64,000 nucleotides of DNA from Paenibacillus camerounensis (GTDB lineage: Bacteria > Bacillota > Bacilli > Paenibacillales > Paenibacillaceae), in the NCBI RefSeq assembly GCF_000723885.1, contig NZ_CCDG010000057.1, positions 26,002-90,001 on the forward strand. Direction: 5' to 3'. This document shows, in pieces, positions 16,264 to 25,159 of the stretch. The position numbers and the translations under genes are program-made. How positions within the stretch are numbered: the stretch's first letter is position 1; every line of letters begins with the position of its first letter. The notes under the pieces are model-generated. The model did no database searches. It was not told the DNA's origin and saw only the letters and a program-made list of their open reading frames with translations.

Positions 16264-17872
16264 GACGCTGAACACCGTTATGGAAGTCCGCGGCGTATCC
16301 GGAGCTAACCGGCTGATCTATTATTTCCGGGGCATCCCGGTACTGGGTAAGACGATGAAGGACAGTGTATATTCCAATTGGGCCCTTAAAAAGACCTTTA
16401 CGGTCATTGCGCTCATCCTTAGGATTTTGTTCGCGTTCTCAACCCGGTTCGCCTACCTTGGGCTAATCATATATCTGCCGGTCTTAATGACTGCAGGTGA
16501 TCTTCCGCTGACGCAGCAATATGATCTGTATCTTCACATTCTGGTGCTGCTGAGCTTCGCAGTCAGTGCTGTATCCAATGCAATCATTCTCGAATCCAAG
16601 CGCGACAAATATATCTGTGTCAAGCTGATGCGCATGCCGGCTGATAAATATATGCATGCGACCTTAAGCCTTAAGGGAATCAGCTTTTTTGTTTATTTTG
16701 TGCCGGCGATGATGGTGTTTGCAGGTTTGTTTGGGGCTCCGCTATGGCACGGTATCCTGCTGGCACTGCTGCTGACACTCTGGCGTACAGCCGCGGAAGC
16801 ACTGCATCTGCTTGTCTTTGACCGTAAAGGGATCGTAGTGGTCAAACAAAATGCGCTGGTCTGGTCAGTTATCGGTATCGGATATGCGCTTGCGTTCCTG
16901 CCGCTCTATACGGGCAGTGCATGGCTGGATATGGACACCGTGCTGATTAGTCTGCCTGCGGTTCTGGCTGTGCTGCTGCCGGGTATCATTGCAGTTATCT
17001 ATATAGCCAGGTACCCGCGATTCCGTAATGCGGTCGATGCCGTAACCAAGATTGATGATCCGCTGCTTGATATGAGCCGGATGATGAAGGAAGCCAACCG
17101 GAAGCAGGTGGAGACCAAGGAGCAGGATATCTCCGCTGAGCAGCTGCAGCCCGGGCAGTTCACCGGGAAGAATGGCTATGCTTATCTGAATGCGATTTTC
17201 TTCAGCCGGCACAGGAGGCTGCTGGTTCAGCCAATCCAGCGGCGGCTTATGATCATTGCCGGATTATCTGCTGCAGGACTGCTGCTGCAGCTTACGGCGC
17301 CTGAACTGTTCGCGCAGCTGATCCGTTATTTAATAGGCGGGCTACCGGTGTTTGTCATTGTTATGAATTTTACCTCCATCGGGGAACTGGTCTGCAAGGC
17401 GATGTTCTTTAACTGTGACCTTAGCCTGCTGCGTTACGGATTTTACCGCGAGCGGGCGGCTATTTTAAGCAATTTCCGTATCCGTCTGCTGCGCCTTAGC
17501 GGTCTTAATCTGATTCCGGCTGCAGCGATCTGCCTGGCGCTGAATCTGCTGATATTCCTGTCCGGTGAAGGCTGGAGTGCGGCTGAGGCCCTTATCTTCA
17601 GCGGAACAGTGCTGGGGCTGTCACTGTTTTTCTCAGTGCATCACCTGTTCATGTATTATATTTTCCAGCCGTACAGCACTGAGCTGAATATGCGGAATCC
17701 GTTTTTCACCATCGTAAACAGCATTATTACGGGTGTAGCGGTGATTGCGCTGCAATTCAAGGGGGCACCCGGGCAGTTTGCGCTGTTTGTCCTTCTGGCA
17801 GCTGCAGCATATACGCTTATCGCCCTGGTTCTGGTCTACCGGTATTCCCACAGAACCTTCCGGGTCAAATAA
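16244..17872 (+). CDS. ABC transporter membrane subunit, unassigned family
   Basis: A 542-residue, very hydrophobic protein with roughly ten to twelve membrane segments (for example LGLIIYLPVLMTAG, LLVQPIQRRLMIIAGLSAAGLLL as a loop plus helix, and the last helix FALFVLLAAAAYTLIALVLVY). A charged cytoplasmic region lies near residues 265-320. It begins inside the end of the ATPase gene and so is its permease partner. ATG 16244 has GAGGG very close upstream; ATG 16256 is an alternative. The layout resembles large EcsB-like subunits, but I do not recognise a characterised orthologue. The pair lacks a linked regulator, immunity gene or peptide that would reveal the cargo. Confidence 0.75.
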   Translation: MATVMLRTLNTVMEVRGVSGANRLIYYFRGIPVLGKTMKDSVYSNWALKKTFTVIALILRILFAFSTRFAYLGLIIYLPVLMTAGDLPLTQQYDLYLHILVLLSFAVSAVSNAIILESKRDKYICVKLMRMPADKYMHATLSLKGISFFVYFVPAMMVFAGLFGAPLWHGILLALLLTLWRTAAEALHLLVFDRKGIVVVKQNALVWSVIGIGYALAFLPLYTGSAWLDMDTVLISLPAVLAVLLPGIIAVIYIARYPRFRNAVDAVTKIDDPLLDMSRMMKEANRKQVETKEQDISAEQLQPGQFTGKNGYAYLNAIFFSRHRRLLVQPIQRRLMIIAGLSAAGLLLQLTAPELFAQLIRYLIGGLPVFVIVMNFTSIGELVCKAMFFNCDLSLLRYGFYRERAAILSNFRIRLLRLSGLNLIPAAAICLALNLLIFLSGEGWSAAEALIFSGTVLGLSLFFSVHHLFMYYIFQPYSTELNMRNPFFTIVNSIITGVAVIALQFKGAPGQFALFVLLAAAAYTLIALVLVYRYSHRTFRVK

Positions 17873-17906
17873 ACCCTACAGTACACGCCCTTCTTTTAAC
17901 CTCAAG

Positions 17907-17936
17907 TTGATGTTATGATGGTAGCTCTAGTATAAT
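17907..17936 (+). promoter_or_regulatory. glcT: Promoter of glcT
   Basis: TTGATG (17907-17912) and TATAAT (17931-17936), spacing 18, lie 68 bases upstream of the glcT start. An ATGGTA/TACCAT inverted repeat surrounds the -10 box (17918-17943). Confidence 0.6.
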
Positions 17937-18004
17937 TACCATGCTGCTATGATAAACTGGCTGCTTTGAAGAAACAGGTATTCAGATTAAAAGAGGTGTC
18001 GGAA

Positions 18005-18880
18005 TTGGGCAGCATAACTGTAGCCAAGGTACTTAATAACAATGTCATTATTGCCCAGCATCCCCAATACGCCGAGGTAGTCGTAATCGGCAAAGGGATC
18101 GGGTATAACCGTAAAAGCCGTGACCAAATTACACTGTCCTCCGTTGAGAAGATGTTTATTCTGCGCAATCAGGAGGAGCAGGAACAATATAAGCAGCTCG
18201 TTCCGCAGGTGGATGAGAAGCTCATAGAAGTGGTTCAGGAAATCGTCCTGCATATTATGCAGAGCAGCAACCAGCCGCTTAATGAGCATATCCACATTGC
18301 TTTAACCGATCATATTTCCTTTGCCATCCGGCGCAGCGAGCAAAATATTGCCATTCATAACCCTTTTCTGTATGAGACAAAAGAGATCTATCCCGAGGAA
18401 TACCGGTTTGCGGAATATGCGGTCAGACGGATTAATGAGACGATGGCAGTGACGCTGCCGCCTGATGAGATCGGTTTCGTAGCGCTGCATATTGTCAGTG
18501 CGCTCAGCAACAGGCACATCTCTGAGGTCAGGGAGCATTCCCTGCTGATCGGGGATTTGGTAGCAATTGTTGAGGATAATCTGGACTACCGGATTCCCCG
18601 GGATTCTCTTGATTATTCGCGGCTTGTGACACATCTGCGCTTCGTGTTGGAAAGGCTGCGGCGCGGGGAAACCGTGCGGGAGACATCCTCGCTGGATGAT
18701 CTAATGAAACGGGAATATCCGGAGATGTATTCGCTGTCCTGGAAGCTGACCAAGATAATTGAGCAGAGGGTCCGCATTCCGGTGTATCCGGCTGAGGTGA
18801 GCTATCTGACGATCCATCTGCAGCGTCTTGCCCAGAAAAAAGAGGATGAGGCGGATATGGAGCAGGAGCAGGGGCTCTGA
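18005..18880 (+). CDS. glcT: PTS-regulated antiterminator GlcT
   Basis: An RNA-binding antiterminator of the BglG/LicT family controlling ptsG. The N-terminal co-antiterminator domain (TVAKVLNNNVIIAQHPQYAEVVVIGKGIGY) is shown by its ends TVAKVLNNN and GKGIGY. Two PRD modules follow, with regulatory histidines in NEHIHIALTDH and ALHIVSALSNRH, and LTIHLQRL in the second. EnzymeIIGlc phosphorylates the PRDs when glucose is absent. TTG at 18005 is chosen because AGAGGTG lies 7 bases upstream and the protein then starts GSITVAKVL, matching B. subtilis GlcT; the longer frame from 17966 lacks a site. Its RNA target is 115 bases downstream of its stop. Confidence 0.93.
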   Translation: MGSITVAKVLNNNVIIAQHPQYAEVVVIGKGIGYNRKSRDQITLSSVEKMFILRNQEEQEQYKQLVPQVDEKLIEVVQEIVLHIMQSSNQPLNEHIHIALTDHISFAIRRSEQNIAIHNPFLYETKEIYPEEYRFAEYAVRRINETMAVTLPPDEIGFVALHIVSALSNRHISEVREHSLLIGDLVAIVEDNLDYRIPRDSLDYSRLVTHLRFVLERLRRGETVRETSSLDDLMKREYPEMYSLSWKLTKIIEQRVRIPVYPAEVSYLTIHLQRLAQKKEDEADMEQEQGL

Positions 18881-18934
18881 TTCTGCAGTTTTATTTGTAG
18901 TCATGCATAAAACTCCGTCAATACAAATTGTTGC

Positions 18935-18963
18935 TTGCTTTCTTTTATCATCGGTGCTACAAT
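18935..18963 (+). promoter_or_regulatory. ptsG: Promoter of ptsG
   Basis: TTGCTT (18935-18940) and TACAAT (18958-18963) with 17-base spacing, just upstream of the RAT/terminator leader. Confidence 0.6.
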
Positions 18964-18995
18964 GATCCCTGTTATGAAAGACCAACAAAATACCA

Positions 18996-19028
18996 ACGTG
19001 TAACTGATACGATCAGGCATGAGTGATT
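18996..19028 (+). promoter_or_regulatory. RAT element, GlcT binding site
   Basis: The segment carries ACGTGTAACTGAT, GATCAGGCATGAGTG and can fold on itself (ACTGAT with GATCAG-type pairing). It closely follows the B. subtilis ptsG ribonucleic antiterminator as I remember it. Its 3' half is the left arm of the terminator at 19015-19121, so the two folds exclude each other. GlcT binding would keep ptsG transcription going in glucose. Confidence 0.85.
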
Positions 19029-19121
19029 TGCAGTATTTTTGGTTGTAATCCCCTAACTCGGGGTAGTCTAACTTTAGTGTTGGATTGACAACCAGTATGC
19101 TGTATTACTCATGCCTTTTTT
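19015..19121 (+). terminator. Conditional terminator in the ptsG leader
   Basis: AGGCATGAGT (19015-19024) pairs with ACTCATGCCT (19107-19116), followed by TTTTTT. Inner stems include GGTTGT with ACAACC and a CCCC/GGGG hairpin. It overlaps the RAT and lies 44 bases before the ptsG ATG. Confidence 0.9.
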
Positions 19122-19165
19122 GGCGTTTTGTTCGGGGAAAATTATGATTAAGGAAGTGGCCCCTA

Positions 19166-21232
19166 ATGTTTAAAAAGTTGTTCGGCGTATTGCAGAGGGT
19201 CGGTAAAGCGCTCATGCTTCCGGTAGCGATTCTGCCTGCGGCGGGTCTCTTGCTTGGAATCGGCAACATGCTGGTCAATCCTGACTTCCTGCAATATGTT
19301 CCTGCGCTTGAAAATGATGTAGTTCAAGCAATAGCCAATGTATTGATGAACTCGGGACAAATAGTATTTAATAACCTGTCGCTGCTCTTTGCAGTCGGTG
19401 TAGCCATTGGGCTGGCCGGCGGGGAAGGGGTAGCGGGGCTTGCAGCTATCATCGGATTCCTGGTCATGAACGTGACTATGGGTACCGTGCTAGGCATCAA
19501 CGAATGGGTGCTCAGCAAACAGGATTTTGCTTATGCAAGTGTCCTGGGAATACCAACCCTGCAGACCGGGGTGTTCGGCGGTATACTCGTCGGGATACTG
19601 GCGGCATCCATGTATCAGCGGTTCTTCCGTATAGAACTCCCGTCCTATCTTGGATTCTTTGCCGGTAAGCGGTTTGTACCGATCATGACGGCTGTCACTT
19701 CTCTGATTCTCGGTCTCGCACTGACGATCATCTGGCCGCCGATCCAGCACGGGCTGAACTATGTATCGCAGAGTATGATTAATACGAACCTGACGCTATC
19801 GGCCTTTATTTTCGGGACGATCGAGCGCTCCCTGATTCCGTTCGGCCTGCATCACATTTTCTACTCGCCGTTCTGGTACGAGTTCGGAAGCTACGTCAGC
19901 ACAACCACTGGTGAGCTGGTTCGCGGAGACCAGCGGATCTTCATGCAGCAGCTGCGCGACGGGGTGGAATTTACGGCCGGAACATTTACAACCGGTAAAT
20001 ATCCGTTTATGATGTTTGGATTGCCTGCGGCGGCGCTCGCGATCTATCATGAAGCACGGCCCGAGAACAAAAAGATTGTAGGAAGCCTAATGGTTTCCGC
20101 TGCGCTCACTTCGTTCCTGACAGGGATTACTGAGCCGCTGGAGTTCTCGTTCCTGTTTGTTGCACCGCTATTGTTCGCAGTACATGCAGTATTTGCAGGC
20201 CTCTCCTTCATGACAATGCAAATCCTGCATGTCAAAATTGGAATGACTTTCTCCGGCGGCTTCATCGACTATGTGCTGTTTGGTATTATTCCGAACCGTA
20301 CGGCCTGGTGGCTGGTTATTCCGGTAGGTCTGGTGATGGCTGCTATCTACTACTTCGGATTCCGTTTTGTAATCCGCAAGTTTAACCTGAAAACTCCGGG
20401 CCGTGAGGATGCATCGGACGATGAGGAGGATGCAGGTGCAGGTGCACAAGCTGTTTCGACAGCGGGTGACGATCTGCCGCGCAACATTCTGTCAGCCCTG
20501 GGCGGCAGAGAAAACATCACTCATCTGGATGCATGTATTACGCGTCTGCGGGTCGAGGTTAAAGATAAAGCGGGCGTGGATAAGAACCGCCTGAAGAAGC
20601 TGGGTGCTTCCGGGGTGCTCGAAGTCGGAAACAACGTTCAGGCAATCTTTGGTACACGTTCCGATACTATCAAGTCACAGATTCAGGATGTCATGAACGG
20701 CAGAACGCCTGCAGCTGCACCGGTTGCCCCGCAGCCTGAGCTTGAGAAGCAGGCAGGGGAGGACGGAGCCGCAATTGTTCCTGAAGATATCGTGTCACCG
20801 GTCAACGGTGAACTGCTTGATATCACGCAGGTGCCTGATGCGGTCTTCTCGCAGAAGATGACGGGCGACGGCTTTGCCTTCCTGTCAGCTGACGGAAAGA
20901 TTGCCTCGCCGGTCTACGGTAAAGTATTCAATGTATTCCCGAGCAAGCATGCCATCGGCATTATGTCCGACGGCGGCAAGGAAGTGCTTGTCCATATCGG
21001 GGTAAATACAGTGAAGCTGAAGGGGCAGGGCTTTACGGTTCTTGTTGAAGAAGGCGACCTGGTAGCAGCCGGACAGCCGATTATGGAAGTGAATCTGGAG
21101 TATGTCAAGGCGAATGCGCCTTCTGTCATTTCACCGGTCATCTTCTCCAATCTGCCGGAGGGCGCAGCTGTAACCCTAAAGAAACCGGGCAAGGTATCAA
21201 TAGGCGACAAGGACATCATCACTATCCAGTAA
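19166..21232 (+). CDS. ptsG: Glucose-specific PTS permease EIICBA
   Basis: Imports and phosphorylates glucose at the membrane. The 688-residue protein has the fused order IIC-IIB-IIA. IIC (residues 1 to about 410) contains LPVAILPAAGLLLGIGN and the substrate region with GITEPLEF. IIB (about 430-520) has its phosphocysteine near residue 457 in LDACITRLR. After a Pro/Ala linker, IIA (about 540-688) has the phospho-histidine near residue 610 in LVHIGVNTVKL. Length and order match B. subtilis PtsG. ATG 19166 follows AAGGAAG. Expression is governed by GlcT via the leader; ptsH and ptsI lie directly downstream, completing the phosphorelay. Confidence 0.97.
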   Translation: MFKKLFGVLQRVGKALMLPVAILPAAGLLLGIGNMLVNPDFLQYVPALENDVVQAIANVLMNSGQIVFNNLSLLFAVGVAIGLAGGEGVAGLAAIIGFLVMNVTMGTVLGINEWVLSKQDFAYASVLGIPTLQTGVFGGILVGILAASMYQRFFRIELPSYLGFFAGKRFVPIMTAVTSLILGLALTIIWPPIQHGLNYVSQSMINTNLTLSAFIFGTIERSLIPFGLHHIFYSPFWYEFGSYVSTTTGELVRGDQRIFMQQLRDGVEFTAGTFTTGKYPFMMFGLPAAALAIYHEARPENKKIVGSLMVSAALTSFLTGITEPLEFSFLFVAPLLFAVHAVFAGLSFMTMQILHVKIGMTFSGGFIDYVLFGIIPNRTAWWLVIPVGLVMAAIYYFGFRFVIRKFNLKTPGREDASDDEEDAGAGAQAVSTAGDDLPRNILSALGGRENITHLDACITRLRVEVKDKAGVDKNRLKKLGASGVLEVGNNVQAIFGTRSDTIKSQIQDVMNGRTPAAAPVAPQPELEKQAGEDGAAIVPEDIVSPVNGELLDITQVPDAVFSQKMTGDGFAFLSADGKIASPVYGKVFNVFPSKHAIGIMSDGGKEVLVHIGVNTVKLKGQGFTVLVEEGDLVAAGQPIMEVNLEYVKANAPSVISPVIFSNLPEGAAVTLKKPGKVSIGDKDIITIQ

Positions 21233-21341
21233 AATGTGCAAAGGCGCAGCGCATCCATTATACTTTAGTGGAGGCGCTGCCCTCACATATATATGAGCAA
21301 CACTCAACCATACCAAATAACAGAAAGCGAGTTGGATTATT

Positions 21342-21617
21342 ATGCAAAAAACTTTCAAAATTGTTGACGAAGACGGTATTCACGCACGTCCAGCAACTGC
21401 ACTGGTAAATACAGCTACTAAATTCAAAGGTACCGAAGCATTTGCAGAAGCTAAAGGCAAAAAAGTAACCCTGAAATCCATTCTGGGCGTATTGTCCCTG
21501 GGTCTGGAAGCAGGCGACACATTGACCCTGATCACTGAAGGCGCAGAAGAGGCTGAAGCACTGAGCGCACTGCAGGATGTAATGGTCAAAGAAGGGCTGG
21601 GAGAAATTAATGAGTAA
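21342..21617 (+). CDS. ptsH: Phosphocarrier protein HPr
   Basis: A 91-residue phosphocarrier moving phosphate from Enzyme I to the sugar permeases. The catalytic His14 is in DEDGIHARPA and the regulatory Ser46 in TLKSILGVLSLG; HPr kinase modifies this serine in Firmicutes to form the CcpA corepressor. It is a few residues longer than B. subtilis HPr. The 110-base gap after ptsG contains a GC-rich inverted repeat (near 21242-21283) that may be a processing site or weak terminator. The 3' end overlaps ptsI by 8 bases. Confidence 0.97.
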   Translation: MQKTFKIVDEDGIHARPATALVNTATKFKGTEAFAEAKGKKVTLKSILGVLSLGLEAGDTLTLITEGAEEAEALSALQDVMVKEGLGEINE

Positions 21618-23322
21618 AATTTCAGGAATCGCGGCTTCAGCAGGTATTGCCGTAGCCCGTGCATTTATCCTGGAACATCCGGATTATACTATTACCAAGA
21701 CTGCAGTAAGCGACGTGGAAGCTGAGCTGGTCAAGTTGCAGGACGCCCTGGATAAGTCCAAGGGTGAACTGCAGGCCATCAAGGAGCGCACGCTTGCTGA
21801 GCTGGGCGAAAAGAAAGCTGAGATTTTCGAATCCCACCTGCTGATTCTTGAAGATCCTGAGCTGATTAGCCCGGTAATGGATAAAATCCGTGAAGAAGCG
21901 GTTAATGCAGACTATGCTCTTAATGAAGTTGCGTCACAGTTTGTTTCGATGTTCGAGAATATGAAGAGCGCCTACCTGCAGGAACGTGCTGCCGATATGC
22001 GCGATGTAACCAAGCGCGTACTTAATCACCTGCTGGGCATTCACTACATCAGCCCTGCTGAGATCAGTGAAGAGGTTATCGTTATTGCACAGGATCTGAC
22101 ACCTTCGGATACTGCGCAGCTTAACCGTAACTTCGTTAAAGGCTTCACCACCAATATCGGCGGACGTACGTCACACTCGGCAATTATGGCCCGTTCCCTG
22201 GAAATTCCGGCGGTTGTCGGCACCAAAAATGTGCTGTCCCTGGTAAAAGCAGGCGATTTGGTTATCGTTGACGGTTTGAGCGGCGATGTGCTGATCAATC
22301 CTAGCGAGGCTGAGGTGGCTGAGTACAAAACGAAGCAGGAAGCTTACGATCTGCAAATCGCCGAGTGGAAAAAGCTCCGTGATGAAGCGACCGTATCTGC
22401 TGACGGCAAGCATGTCGAGCTGGCTGCTAACATTGGTACGCCAAATGACGTTACGGGTGTTATTGAGAACGGCGGCGAAGGCGTAGGCCTGTACCGTACG
22501 GAATTCCTTTATATGGGCCGCGACAAGCTGCCTTCTGAAGAAGTACAGTACAATGCGTACCGCACCGTGCTTGAGAACATGAAAGGCAAGCCGGTTGTTG
22601 TCCGTACACTGGATATCGGCGGGGACAAGGAGCTTCCATACCTGGAGCTGCCTAAGGAAATGAATCCGTTCCTCGGATTCCGTGCGATCCGTCTTTGTCT
22701 GGACCGTCAGGATATCTTCCGTACCCAGCTGCGTGCCCTGCTCAGAGCAAGTGCCCACGGCGACCTGCGGATCATGTTCCCGATGATCGCTACACTTGGT
22801 GAATTCCGTGCAGCCCGTGACCTCCTGCTTGAGGAGAAAGCGAAGCTGCGTGAAGAAGGCAAGGAAGTGTCCGATAATATCCAGCTGGGTATTATGGTTG
22901 AGATTCCTTCAACTGCGGTACTGGCTGACCAGTTCGCGAAGGAAGTTGATTTCTTCAGTATCGGAACAAATGACCTTATTCAATATACAATGGCTGCCGA
23001 CCGCATGAATGAGCAGGTATCCTACCTGTATCAGCCATACAATCCGGCAATTCTGCGTCTGGTCAAAATTGTGATCGACGCGGCACACGCTGAAGGCAAA
23101 TGGACAGGTATGTGCGGTGAAATGGCCGGTGACTCCACCGCGATTCCGCTTCTGCTCGGCCTGGGTCTTGATGAATTCAGCATGAGCGCCACTTCCATCC
23201 TGCCGGCACGCAGCCAGATTTCCAAGCTGTCTGCTGCAGAAATGAAGGAAATGGCTGCCAAAGCGCTGCAGCTCGGTACTGCCGAGGAAGTAGCTGCACT
23301 TGTGCAGAGCAGCGTGAAGTAA
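21610..23322 (+). CDS. ptsI: PTS Enzyme I
   Basis: A 570-residue phosphoenolpyruvate-protein phosphotransferase, the entry enzyme of the PTS. The N-terminal HPr-binding and phospho-histidine part has His189 in GGRTSHSAIMARS. The C-terminal PEP-binding barrel contains LYRTEFLYMGRDKLP, RTLDIGGDKELPY, FFSIGTNDLIQYTMA and the active-site Cys in GMCGEMAGD. It starts within ptsH (8-base overlap), as in most Bacillales, and a terminator follows. Length and motifs are standard. Confidence 0.97.
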   Translation: MSKISGIAASAGIAVARAFILEHPDYTITKTAVSDVEAELVKLQDALDKSKGELQAIKERTLAELGEKKAEIFESHLLILEDPELISPVMDKIREEAVNADYALNEVASQFVSMFENMKSAYLQERAADMRDVTKRVLNHLLGIHYISPAEISEEVIVIAQDLTPSDTAQLNRNFVKGFTTNIGGRTSHSAIMARSLEIPAVVGTKNVLSLVKAGDLVIVDGLSGDVLINPSEAEVAEYKTKQEAYDLQIAEWKKLRDEATVSADGKHVELAANIGTPNDVTGVIENGGEGVGLYRTEFLYMGRDKLPSEEVQYNAYRTVLENMKGKPVVVRTLDIGGDKELPYLELPKEMNPFLGFRAIRLCLDRQDIFRTQLRALLRASAHGDLRIMFPMIATLGEFRAARDLLLEEKAKLREEGKEVSDNIQLGIMVEIPSTAVLADQFAKEVDFFSIGTNDLIQYTMAADRMNEQVSYLYQPYNPAILRLVKIVIDAAHAEGKWTGMCGEMAGDSTAIPLLLGLGLDEFSMSATSILPARSQISKLSAAEMKEMAAKALQLGTAEEVAALVQSSVK

Positions 23323-23374
23323 TTCTTTTTAAGCAAACTCCGTTTTGGCAAGTTCACTTTTCCAACTACTTTAT

Positions 23375-23407
23375 GCCGGTCTCCTGACAAGGGGGCCGGT
23401 TTTTTTA
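23375..23407 (+). terminator. Terminator after ptsI
   Basis: GCCGGTCTCC and GGGGGCCGGT form a short GC-rich stem followed by seven Ts. Confidence 0.75.
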
Positions 23408-23485
23408 TTCCGCAAGCCCGGAACAGCAGAAGCCTGCCGCTTTTCTTATACTTAAGGCACATTTACGAGAAAAGGCGGATATAGT

Positions 23486-24724
23486 GTGCGAAAATTACAG
23501 GCTTCTGGGGTGTACCTTTTAATGATGTTCATGGCGGCGTTTGCAGGCAGTACGATATTCACCACCTACAGTATTTACTATGTGACTGAGCTTGGGCTCC
23601 GGCCGCTTGAGCTGCTGCTGATTGGGACGGTGTTAGAAATTACTGTGCTTGTCTTTGAGGGGATTACCGGTGCTGTTGCTGATCTGTACAGCCGCAGACT
23701 GTCGGTCATTATCGGGTTGACAGTCATGGGCTGCGGTTTTCTGCTGGAAGGGTGCATTATCTGGTTTGCCGGCCAGGGATCTCCTGTACCGGCAGTGGTA
23801 TGGGTTATGGCTGCCCAGCTGCTGTTCGGCCTCGGCTGGACCTTTGTCAGCGGTGCCGATACAGCCTGGATCATGGATGAGCTGGGTGAGGAGAAAGCCG
23901 GGACGATCTTCATGAAGGCGGAAAAAGCTTCCCTCGCCGCATCCCTGCTCGGCGCCGGAACTAGTGTGGGCTTATCGCTTGCAGCTCCGAATCTGCCCTT
24001 AATTGCCGGAGGTGCAATGTATCTGATTCTGGGGGCCGGCCTAGTCTTCCTGATGAAGGAAACAGGATTTGTGCGGCAGGAACGGCCAGCCGGCTCTCCG
24101 CTCAAGGCTTGGGCGTGTACCTGGCGCAGCGGGGCCGGCATAATTGCCGGGAGCCCGCTGCTGCTTATGCTGGCTGTCGTCAGCCTGTTCGGCGGAGCGG
24201 CTTCAGAAGGATATGACCGGCTATGGCAGATTCATTTAATAGAAGGAATCGGTTTTCCGGACAGCGCTCTCTCGATGGCAGTATGGTTCGGCATCATCAG
24301 CGTCCTTTCTACACTGCTGGCAATACCAGCTGTACATCTGGCTGAACGCAGAATAAATATGCAGAAGGAGAAGCTGCTCACCGCAGTCCTGCTGGTGTTG
24401 ATATTAGTCAGAATCGGGGCTATTCTTCTGCTTGCACTCGCCCCCGGCTTCTACACGGCCCTGGCGGCTGTGCTGCTGCTGGCAGCTGCAGGTGCTGTAA
24501 GCGGGCCGGTGCATAAGACCTGGCTCAATATGCGTCTTGAGAGCAGTACCCGGGCGACGGTGCTCTCCATGGTCAGCCAGGCGGATGCCCTTGGACAGAC
24601 TGCGGGCGGTCCGGCAGTCGGATACATAGGCAGCCGGTTTTCTGTCCGTGCCTCCCTGCTGGCAGCTGCTCTGCTGCTGCTTCCGGTTGCCGGCTTATTC
24701 GGCAGACTGCTGCGCAAACAGTAG
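23486..24724 (+). CDS. MFS transporter
   Basis: A 412-residue membrane protein with twelve hydrophobic segments. The loop after TM2 has the MFS-like pattern ITGAVADLYSRRLSVIIG, and a similar loop occurs in the second half (IPAVHLAERRI). The family exports or imports small molecules using ion gradients. A GTG start at 23486 follows AAAGGCGG. It has its own flanking terminators, so it is probably a single-gene unit. Drug or metabolite efflux is the usual guess for such orphans, but nothing here fixes the substrate. Confidence 0.82.
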   Translation: MRKLQASGVYLLMMFMAAFAGSTIFTTYSIYYVTELGLRPLELLLIGTVLEITVLVFEGITGAVADLYSRRLSVIIGLTVMGCGFLLEGCIIWFAGQGSPVPAVVWVMAAQLLFGLGWTFVSGADTAWIMDELGEEKAGTIFMKAEKASLAASLLGAGTSVGLSLAAPNLPLIAGGAMYLILGAGLVFLMKETGFVRQERPAGSPLKAWACTWRSGAGIIAGSPLLLMLAVVSLFGGAASEGYDRLWQIHLIEGIGFPDSALSMAVWFGIISVLSTLLAIPAVHLAERRINMQKEKLLTAVLLVLILVRIGAILLLALAPGFYTALAAVLLLAAAGAVSGPVHKTWLNMRLESSTRATVLSMVSQADALGQTAGGPAVGYIGSRFSVRASLLAAALLLLPVAGLFGRLLRKQ

Positions 24725-24750
24725 AAAGGCTGGCTGGTCCAAATAAAAAG

Positions 24751-24792
24751 GAAAACCCCCGAAATCCCGCTCTGCCGGGTTCGGGGGTTTTC
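24751..24792 (+). terminator. Terminator after the MFS gene
   Basis: GAAAACCCCCGAA pairs with TTCGGGGGTTTTC around a loop that itself contains CCCG/CGGG. Confidence 0.85.
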
Positions 24793-25159
24793 AGCGTGGA
24801 GCTGGCTCATGCGGTTACAGCAATTGGCAGTGGCGCTCTGCCGGATTACACTCTATACTTCCGGTAAAGCAGGCGCTTTCTTATTTTCACTTAAAGGATT
24901 GACTGAAAATGTCGATATATGTAATGTAGAATGCAGAATAGGCTGCTGGACCCAAACCTGTGAACATAGTGTTACATATACTATTTTGAGCCAAGTTATT
25001 AGCTTGAACTCAGAGTACGGGCTTCCGCTACACACCGCTTGCAACTCCGTGCAAGTATGTTTTATGAATGATGTGTTAATAGATTTAATAACTGGAATGA
25101 AGCAAGGTGATCCGTTCACTGGTTGTAATCCATAGTGAGCAGCAGGATGGTGATATTGA
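24793..25159. other. Gene-free upstream region of the pullulanase gene
   Basis: About 370 AT-rich bases without a credible gene. TTGACT at 24899 has no good -10 box at normal distance. AGAAAGCG on the minus strand (near 24875-24885) resembles half a cre site, which would suit a glucan-utilisation gene, but the other half is poor. A 108-codon frame here is Cys-rich with no family resemblance and is rejected. Confidence 0.4.

Noticed and set aside
24809..25135. 108-codon frame upstream of the pullulanase
   Set aside because: No good ribosome site, no family resemblance, low-complexity upstream DNA; treated as non-coding.
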